This document shows positions 1 through 5,776 of a stretch of DNA of 8,894 bases, one piece after another (the first letter of the stretch is position 1; each line of letters begins with the position of its first letter). This stretch comes from an uncultured Cyanobium sp. Lineage in GTDB: Bacteria; Cyanobacteriota; Cyanobacteriia; PCC-6307; Cyanobiaceae. The notes below the pieces were generated by a model that worked only from the letters and a program-made list of their open reading frames with translations, searched no databases and had not been told where the DNA came from. The DNA lies in contig CALFOF010000305.1 of the NCBI GenBank assembly GCA_937919075.1, positions 1-8,894 of the forward strand, read 5' to 3'. Both the position numbers and the translations under genes were made by a program.

Positions 1-103
1 CGGAACCCATGGGCGCTGATGCCATCGGCGGTTTTGCCATCGGGAGGGAAGCCTCGGGAGCGGTGCCATCGAGCGATGGCCTGCGGCGGGTGATCCCGGC
101 CAT
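1..103 (-). CDS. possible N-terminal fragment of a leftward gene, off the left edge
   Basis: An open frame on the minus strand starts at an ATG (complement of 101-103) and stays open for 34 codons to the window edge. It would begin MAGITRRRPSLDGTAPEASL and continue rich in Ala, Pro and Met. I recognise no domain and no convincing ribosome binding site precedes the ATG. About three quarters of its third codon positions are G or C, but the other frames here look similar, so this is weak support. A divergent arrangement with the peroxiredoxin gene would be natural. The stretch could equally be non-coding. The repeated GCCATCG words explain the repeated Met-Ala in the reading. Confidence 0.25.
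   Translation of the reverse strand, partial: MAGITRRRPSLDGTAPEASLPMAKPPMASAPMGS
21..80. repeat. GCCATCG word repeats with one perfect inverted repeat
   Basis: GCCATCG occurs at 21-27, 36-42 and 65-71. The third copy forms a perfect inverted repeat, GCCATCG-AG-CGATGGC (65-80), with 7-base arms and a 2-base centre. The spacing (15 and 29 bases) is irregular, so this is not a CRISPR array. It lies upstream of the peroxiredoxin gene and could be an operator or simply low-complexity GC-rich sequence. Apart from the possible leftward start, I see nothing else in 1-160. Confidence 0.5.
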
Positions 104-160
104 GCCCAGGGTGCTGCCATGTTCCCAGCCCACACCCGTCCCGCGCCAGTGGGCCTCGTT

Positions 161-168
161 CCTAGGGT
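161..168 (+). promoter_or_regulatory. candidate -10 box (CCTAGGGT) of the peroxiredoxin gene
   Basis: CCTAGGGT, containing the -10-like hexamer TAGGGT (163-168), ends 14 bases before the chosen ATG at 183. The same 8 bases occur upstream of the prohibitin gene (4530-4537). No TTGACA-like -35 stands at the right distance. If real, the transcript would have a very short leader, in keeping with the absence of a Shine-Dalgarno sequence. Confidence 0.35.
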
Positions 169-182
169 CGAGCTCGTTTGCG

Positions 183-659
183 ATGGCGTGCGTGGCCCGT
201 GCCCTTCAGGTGGGTGATCCGATCCCCTTGATCGCCCTGACCGACCAGGACGGAGTGGAGCGCCGCAGCGATCAGCTCGGCGGCCAGCCACTGGTGCTGT
301 TCTTTTATCCCAAGGACGACACGCCGGGCTGCACCGCCGAAGCCTGCGCCTTCCGCGACAGCGAGGCCGATCTGGCCGCCCTCGGAGCCGTGGTGTGGGG
401 CGTCAGCGGTGACGACGCCGGCAGCCACAGCCGCTTCGCTGCTCGCCACCGGCTTGCCTATCCCCTGCTGGTCGATCAGGGCAACGCCCTGCGTCAGGCC
501 TTCGGTGTGCCCGGTGCCTTGCTCAACCTTCTGCCCGGGCGTGTCACCTACGTGATCGACGGCGAGGGGGTGGTGCGGCACAGCTTCAACAACCTGCTCG
601 ATGGCGCTGCCCATGCCCGTGAGGCCCTCACGGCGCTGCGGCGGCTGACGGTGGCCTGA
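183..659 (+). CDS. bcp: peroxiredoxin, PrxQ/BCP type
   Basis: This thiol peroxidase reduces H2O2 and organic hydroperoxides, with electrons usually coming from thioredoxin. The 158-residue product is a complete PrxQ/BCP protein. It starts ARALQVGDPIPL, has the active-site loop FFYPKDDTPGC with the peroxidatic cysteine at C50, and a second cysteine at C55. That C-x4-C pair is the usual resolving arrangement of the PrxQ subfamily. The later RVTYVID (120-126) provides the conserved Arg near the active site. I chose the ATG at 183 because the family's N-terminus begins there; the frame stays open upstream to an ATG at 9, but those 58 extra residues resemble nothing in the family. There is no signal peptide, so a cytosolic location is expected. 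No Shine-Dalgarno sequence is visible. A candidate -10 box lies just upstream, and the DUF1350 gene follows 50 bases downstream on the same strand. Confidence 0.93.
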   Translation: MACVARALQVGDPIPLIALTDQDGVERRSDQLGGQPLVLFFYPKDDTPGCTAEACAFRDSEADLAALGAVVWGVSGDDAGSHSRFAARHRLAYPLLVDQGNALRQAFGVPGALLNLLPGRVTYVIDGEGVVRHSFNNLLDGAAHAREALTALRRLTVA

Positions 660-709
660 GTGGCTCCCCCTCCCCCTGTGCAGGCCGTGCAGCCGGAGCT
701 GGTCGACCC

Positions 710-1489
710 ATGAGCCGCTGGCAGCAACAGGGCCCGCTCTGGTGTCTTGCTCCGCCCACCGTTGAACCCTTTCCAGGTGGCGCGCAGATTCCACCCATCG
801 GCGTGGTGGAGTTCATTGGCGGCACGGTGCTGGCTGCCACTCCCCAGCTCAGCTACCGGCGCCTGCTGGAGGCGCTGGCGCTGCGGGGCCTGCTGGTGCA
901 TGCCTGGAGCTATGTGCCCGGCTTCGATCACCAGGCGCAGGCCACCGAGGCCTGGCGCTGCTTCCGGGCGGCCCGCAACACGGCTGGTGCTGCCGCCCTG
1001 TTGCCGGTGCTGCGGCTTGGCCACAGCCTGGGCTGCAAGTTGCACGTGTTGGCGCCCGATGGTGGCCGCGGTTGCCGCGGCCTGGCGGCGATGAGCTTCA
1101 ACAATTTCTCCGCCGATCGCTCCATCCCCCTGCTGGCCGACCTCGCCCCCCGCCTGGGTCTGCGCACGGAGTTCAGCCCTTCGCCGGAGGAAACCCTGCG
1201 GCTGGTGGGCCTGCATTACCGCCAGCCGCGCAACCTGCTGATCCGCTTCGGCACCGATGCGCTCGACCAGAGCCGGCGGCTGATCGGCGTGTTACAGCAA
1301 CGGCCGGATGACGCCTCCACCCTGCTGGAGCGGCCCGGCGATCACCTCACCCCCGCCAGCGCCGGCCTGCGTCAGAACCTGCTGGGAGCCTGGGCCGATG
1401 ATCCGGCGCGGCAGAGGCAGATCGATCGCCTGGCCGATCAGCTCAGCGGCTGGTGGCTGGGGCCGGCCAGCCAGGACGCTAGCAACTGA
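710..1489 (+). CDS. DUF1350 family protein (alpha/beta-hydrolase-like)
   Basis: The 259-residue product matches my recollection of DUF1350, a family of cyanobacteria and plastids without an established reaction. The fold appears to be alpha/beta hydrolase: a hydrophobic strand with GVVEFIGGTV (31-40), then LRLGHSLGCKLH (101-112), whose GHSLG is a G-x-S-x-G nucleophile elbow with S106. H212 in RPGDHLTP is a plausible catalytic histidine, and D183 in FGTDALDQS a plausible acid; these two are inference. There is no signal peptide and no membrane segment. The ATG at 710 is the only usable start in the short gap after the peroxiredoxin stop, with a weak GGAG 11 bases before it. The 50-base spacing suggests co-transcription with the peroxiredoxin, but no functional link is evident. 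It converges on acs. Confidence 0.82.
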   Translation: MSRWQQQGPLWCLAPPTVEPFPGGAQIPPIGVVEFIGGTVLAATPQLSYRRLLEALALRGLLVHAWSYVPGFDHQAQATEAWRCFRAARNTAGAAALLPVLRLGHSLGCKLHVLAPDGGRGCRGLAAMSFNNFSADRSIPLLADLAPRLGLRTEFSPSPEETLRLVGLHYRQPRNLLIRFGTDALDQSRRLIGVLQQRPDDASTLLERPGDHLTPASAGLRQNLLGAWADDPARQRQIDRLADQLSGWWLGPASQDASN

Positions 1490-1530
1490 GCGCGCACGCG
1501 CAGCCGGTTGAACCAGGCCGGGCAACCCGT

Positions 1531-1569
1531 TGGCCGGCTCAGACTCTCAGGGCATCCAGCATCTGGCCG

Positions 1570-1592
<23 letters not shown>
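1531..1592. repeat. near-tandem duplication of the acs 3' end
   Basis: TCAGACTCTCAGGGCATCCAGCA (1539-1561) and TCAGACTCGCAGGGCATCCAGCA (1570-1592) are 23-base direct repeats with one mismatch (T1547 against G1578) and a 31-base period. TGGCCG stands before each copy (1531-1536 and 1564-1569), so the duplicated unit is close to 30 bases. On the minus strand the right copy is the acs C-terminus, LDALRV plus stop. The left copy lies downstream of that stop and again spells LDALRV plus stop. It looks like a slippage or tandem-duplication scar. Confidence 0.85.
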
Positions 1593-3534
<1,942 letters not shown>

Positions 3535-3787
3535 CGCCTTCCGGACCGGGCTCACCATTCAAGCGGCCGCCGGTCGTGGTCTCGGATTTCCATGGTCTGC
3601 GTTTTTGTGCGCACTTCCCGGCGCCATGCCGGCTGAGGCTGGCTATTGCTGGACGCTCCAGCCGATGTGTTCGGAATGGTTGACCGCGGCGTTGGCCATC
3701 TCCAGGTGCTGCTCATGCCTGTGCTGCGGCCTGTCCGCGCCGCAACCGTTCCCCACAGCCGGTTCGGGTGGCTGGGAAGATAGCCCC
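3535..3787. other. divergent spacer between acs and the HAD gene
   Basis: This 253-base gap should hold the acs promoter (leftward) and the HAD gene promoter (rightward). No clear -35/-10 pair is visible in either direction; TTGACC at 3680 has no fitting -10 downstream. Two small perfect inverted repeats lie close together: CCGGC-GCCAT-GCCGG (3618-3632) and GCTGGA-CGC-TCCAGC (3648-3662). They could form hairpins in the acs leader or be protein-binding sites. The frame of the HAD gene is open through the gap, but that translation is Cys/Trp-rich and unlike any family, so I read no gene here. Confidence 0.55.
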
Positions 3788-4438
3788 ATGACCCGCCCTG
3801 CGGCCTGCCTGTTCGATCTCGACGGTCTCCTGCTGGACACCGAGCCTTTGCATGCGCGGGCCTGGCGTGAGGCTGCCGCCTACTTCGGCCGCACCCTCCA
3901 CTCTGAGGAATTGCTGGCCCTGCGCGGTCGCCGCCGCCTCGATTGCGCCGATCAGGTGCGTCAGTGGATCCAACAGAGCGGCGGGCCCTCTCTGAGCAGC
4001 GCCGACGTGCTGGAGGTGCGCCAACCGATCGCGGCATCCCTGTTGCCGCACGCCGCCCCGATGCCGGGTGCCCAGGAACTGGTGGAGCGTTGCCATGCCC
4101 TGGGCATCCCCATGGCCATGGCCACCAGCAGCTCCCGCGAGGCAGTGGCCCTCAAGAGTGAGCCCCATCCTTGGCTGAAGCTGATCGAGCGGCGGGTGCA
4201 TGGCGATGACCCGGAGCTGCTGGCCGGCAAGCCGGCCCCCGATGTCTTTCTGCTGGCGGCACGGCGCCTTGGCGTCGACCCCACCGCCTGCTGGGCCTTT
4301 GAGGATTCCATCGCCGGCGCTCGCTCGGCGCAGGCCGCAGGTTGCCAGGTGCATGTGCTGCTGCCCGCTGATGGGGTCTGCGCCCAGTACCCGCCCGAGG
4401 TGGTGTGCCTGCAGTCGTTAGCGGAGCTCAGGCTCTGA
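3788..4438 (+). CDS. HAD-superfamily hydrolase, subfamily IA (beta-PGM-like phosphatase)
   Basis: This is a Mg2+-dependent phosphatase or phosphomutase with the usual HAD aspartate chemistry. All four motifs are in the 216-residue product: motif I FDLDGLLLDTEP with nucleophile D10 and general acid/base D12, motif II at T113 in MATSSS, motif III K148 in AGKPAPDVF, and motif IV FEDSIAGARSA with E172 and D173 for the metal. A helical cap (about 20-90) between motif I and the core gives subfamily IA, the group of beta-phosphoglucomutase, phosphoglycolate phosphatase and pseudouridine-5'-phosphatase; the substrate cannot be read from the sequence. I chose the ATG at 3788 because motif I normally sits about 10 residues from the N-terminus, and GGGAAG lies 8 bases before it. 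The open frame extends upstream to 3521 without family resemblance. There is no signal peptide. The prohibitin gene follows after 123 bases and seems to have its own promoter. Confidence 0.92.
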   Translation: MTRPAACLFDLDGLLLDTEPLHARAWREAAAYFGRTLHSEELLALRGRRRLDCADQVRQWIQQSGGPSLSSADVLEVRQPIAASLLPHAAPMPGAQELVERCHALGIPMAMATSSSREAVALKSEPHPWLKLIERRVHGDDPELLAGKPAPDVFLLAARRLGVDPTACWAFEDSIAGARSAQAAGCQVHVLLPADGVCAQYPPEVVCLQSLAELRL

Positions 4439-4447
4439 GCCTCCGCT
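4420..4447 (+). terminator. bulged hairpin across the HAD gene stop codon
   Basis: AGGCTC (4430-4435) and GAGCCT (4437-4442) pair perfectly around the first base of the TGA stop (4436-4438). The stem can extend through AGCGG (4420-4424) with CCGCT (4443-4447), leaving a 5-base bulge, AGCTC. No T-run follows, so a classic intrinsic terminator is not supported. It may stabilise the 3' end of the mRNA or be a by-product of GC-rich sequence. Confidence 0.3.
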
Positions 4448-4529
4448 CGCGGACGCGATGGCTGTTCTGGCCTGTATTGCCGCCGATCAACCGGTTGCTC
4501 CGCTTCGGCGCTCCGCCCTGAGCCTCCCC

Positions 4530-4537
4530 CCTAGGGT
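4530..4537 (+). promoter_or_regulatory. candidate -10 box (CCTAGGGT) of the prohibitin gene
   Basis: TAGGGT (4532-4537) ends 24 bases before the ATG at 4562 and sits in the same 8-base word as the one before the peroxiredoxin gene. A start site around 4544 would give a leader of roughly 18 bases. No canonical -35 hexamer is at the expected distance. The CCACCACC directly before the ATG has no Shine-Dalgarno character. Confidence 0.38.
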
Positions 4538-4561
4538 GCACGTCCTTCACGCCCCACCACC

Positions 4562-5362
4562 ATGCAAGGCTCGATGCGACCGGCCGGTGATGGCCCGGGT
4601 ACCACGTTTCAGCTGCTGATCGCTGGAGCAGTGGCGCTGTTGATCCTGCTGACCCAGACGATCTTCATCGTGCCGGCCGGCAACGTCGCCGTGGTCACCA
4701 CCCTCGGCAAGGTGACCGGCAACCAGCGCAACCCCGGCCCCAACCTGAAGATCCCGCTGATTCAGGCCACCTCGTTGTTTGATGTGCGCACCCAGGTGCG
4801 GCCGGAGCAGTTCTCCACCCTCACCAAAGACCTGCAGGTGATCGAGGCCACCGCCACGGTGAAGTACGCGATCAAGCCCAGCGAGGCGGCCCGCGTGTTC
4901 GAAACGATCGCCACCGACAACTCCCAGATCTATCCGCGGGTGATCCAGCCCTCGTTGCTCAAAGCTCTCAAATCGGTGTTTTCCCAGTACGAGCTGGTGA
5001 CGATCGCCACTGAATGGAATGACATCTCCGCTCTGGTGCAGGAGAAGGTGGCGGAGGAACTCAGCAAGTTCAACTATGTGATCGTGCAGGGCCTCGACCT
5101 CACCGGTCTGCAGATCGCAGAGGAATACCGCGCCGCCATCGAACAGAAACAGATCGCTGAGCAGCGGCTGTTGCGCGCCCAGACCGAGGTGAAGATCGCC
5201 GATCAGGAGGCCAAGCGCTACCAGATCCTCAACTCCAGCCTCGACGACCAGGTGCTCTACAAGCTGTTCCTCGACAAGTGGGACGGTCAGACCTCCGTGG
5301 TCCCTGCCCTGCCCGGCACCGCTCCCGGCGGCGGCACTCCGGTGATCGTCAGGGGGCGCTGA
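4562..5362 (+). CDS. prohibitin family protein (SPFH/band 7 domain)
   Basis: Prohibitins form large ring-shaped oligomers on membranes and act as scaffolds or as regulators of membrane proteases such as FtsH; the role of the cyanobacterial ones is not settled. The 266-residue product has a short polar N-terminus, one hydrophobic anchor (about 16-37, FQLLIAGAVALLILLTQTIF), an SPFH domain (about 38-185) beginning VPAGNVAVVTTLGKV with NPGPNLKIPLIQ, and a charged helical stretch likely to be coiled coil (about 186-222, EEYRAAIEQKQIAEQRLLRAQ). The tail is Gly/Pro-rich. Length and order are typical of the Synechocystis slr1106 type. ATG at 4562 is used; ATG at 4574 is also possible and neither has a Shine-Dalgarno sequence. 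It converges with the CPBP operon, leaving only 30 bases between stop codons. With a membrane protease encoded next door on the opposite strand, a shared membrane quality-control role is conceivable but not shown. Confidence 0.92.
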   Translation: MQGSMRPAGDGPGTTFQLLIAGAVALLILLTQTIFIVPAGNVAVVTTLGKVTGNQRNPGPNLKIPLIQATSLFDVRTQVRPEQFSTLTKDLQVIEATATVKYAIKPSEAARVFETIATDNSQIYPRVIQPSLLKALKSVFSQYELVTIATEWNDISALVQEKVAEELSKFNYVIVQGLDLTGLQIAEEYRAAIEQKQIAEQRLLRAQTEVKIADQEAKRYQILNSSLDDQVLYKLFLDKWDGQTSVVPALPGTAPGGGTPVIVRGR

Positions 5363-5392
5363 AGCCCTCAGTGTCGCGGTAATCGGGAGGTC

Positions 5393-5776
5393 TCAGCTGT
5401 CAGCGTCGCTGTGACACAGCGGCGTGAGCCCGGGGAGCTGGAATTCCAAAAACCAGAGAAACTCCCGCGACCGCCAGCCCAGATCGAACGGAGCGGTGGC
5501 TTGCCAGTCGTGCCGCTCCAGCCCGAACGCCTCCTGCAGATAACCGGGTACCAGCGCTTCAACCTCGCTCTGGCCTGCCGCTTCCTCCTCCTCAAACAGG
5601 CGGTCGAGGTAGAGCGCGGCGAAAATGCCCTGCTCTTCATCGACCACCACCACCTCAAAGGGGCCATCGGCGGCGGGCAGGGGGTTCACTTCAAAAAATT
5701 CATCCCGTTCCAGCGGGTCGCTGGGCGCCTGTTCCATCAATGCGGTCAGGGCCTGCTTGAACCGTTCGAGGGTCAT
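5393..5776 (-). CDS. small acidic protein coupled to the CPBP protease gene
   Basis: I do not recognise this 127-residue protein. It starts MTLERFKQALTALMEQAPSD and has no signal peptide or membrane segment, so it is probably soluble and cytosolic. It is strongly acidic: 27 Asp/Glu against 7 Lys/Arg, with runs such as FEEEEAAGQSEVE (61-73). The middle, GPFEVVVVDEEQGIFAALYLDRLF (38-61), looks like two beta strands, and the C-terminal part is aromatic (DLGWRSREFLWFLEFQLPG). The start is well supported: ATG at 5774-5776 overlaps the stop of the upstream CPBP gene as ATGA, and GGTGG lies 5 bases before it. A longer reading (to 5911) would merely overlap the CPBP coding sequence. The coupling suggests it is made in proportion to the membrane protease and may be a partner, regulator or substrate; that is inference. 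Confidence 0.8.
   Translation of the reverse strand: MTLERFKQALTALMEQAPSDPLERDEFFEVNPLPAADGPFEVVVVDEEQGIFAALYLDRLFEEEEAAGQSEVEALVPGYLQEAFGLERHDWQATAPFDLGWRSREFLWFLEFQLPGLTPLCHSDADS
5398..5416. repeat. inverted repeat at the 3' end of the acidic protein gene
   Basis: CAGCG-T-CGCTG is a perfect inverted repeat with 5-base arms, flanked by TGT on one side and TGACA on the other, within the last codons of the leftward gene. It lies before the stop codon for leftward transcription and has no T-run, so I do not call it a terminator. The 30-base gap between the convergent stops (5363-5392) holds no other hairpin that I can see. Confidence 0.3.

Noticed and set aside
21..80. Repeated GCCATCG words as a CRISPR array
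   Set aside because: The repeats are only 7 bases long with unequal 8- and 22-base gaps, and there are no spacers of uniform size.
9..182. N-terminal extension of the peroxiredoxin from an ATG at 9
   Set aside because: The 58 extra residues show no resemblance to any transit or signal peptide and lie over repeats and a candidate promoter; family members begin near ATG 183.
653..686. GGCCTG...CAGGCC as a terminator after the peroxiredoxin gene
   Set aside because: The 22-base loop, 6-base stem and absence of a T-run make it a poor terminator, and the next gene follows on the same strand.
1500..1540. GC-rich inverted words (GCCGG...CCGGC, GGTTGAACC) as a terminator between DUF1350 and acs
   Set aside because: The stems are short and competing, and no T-run follows in either direction.
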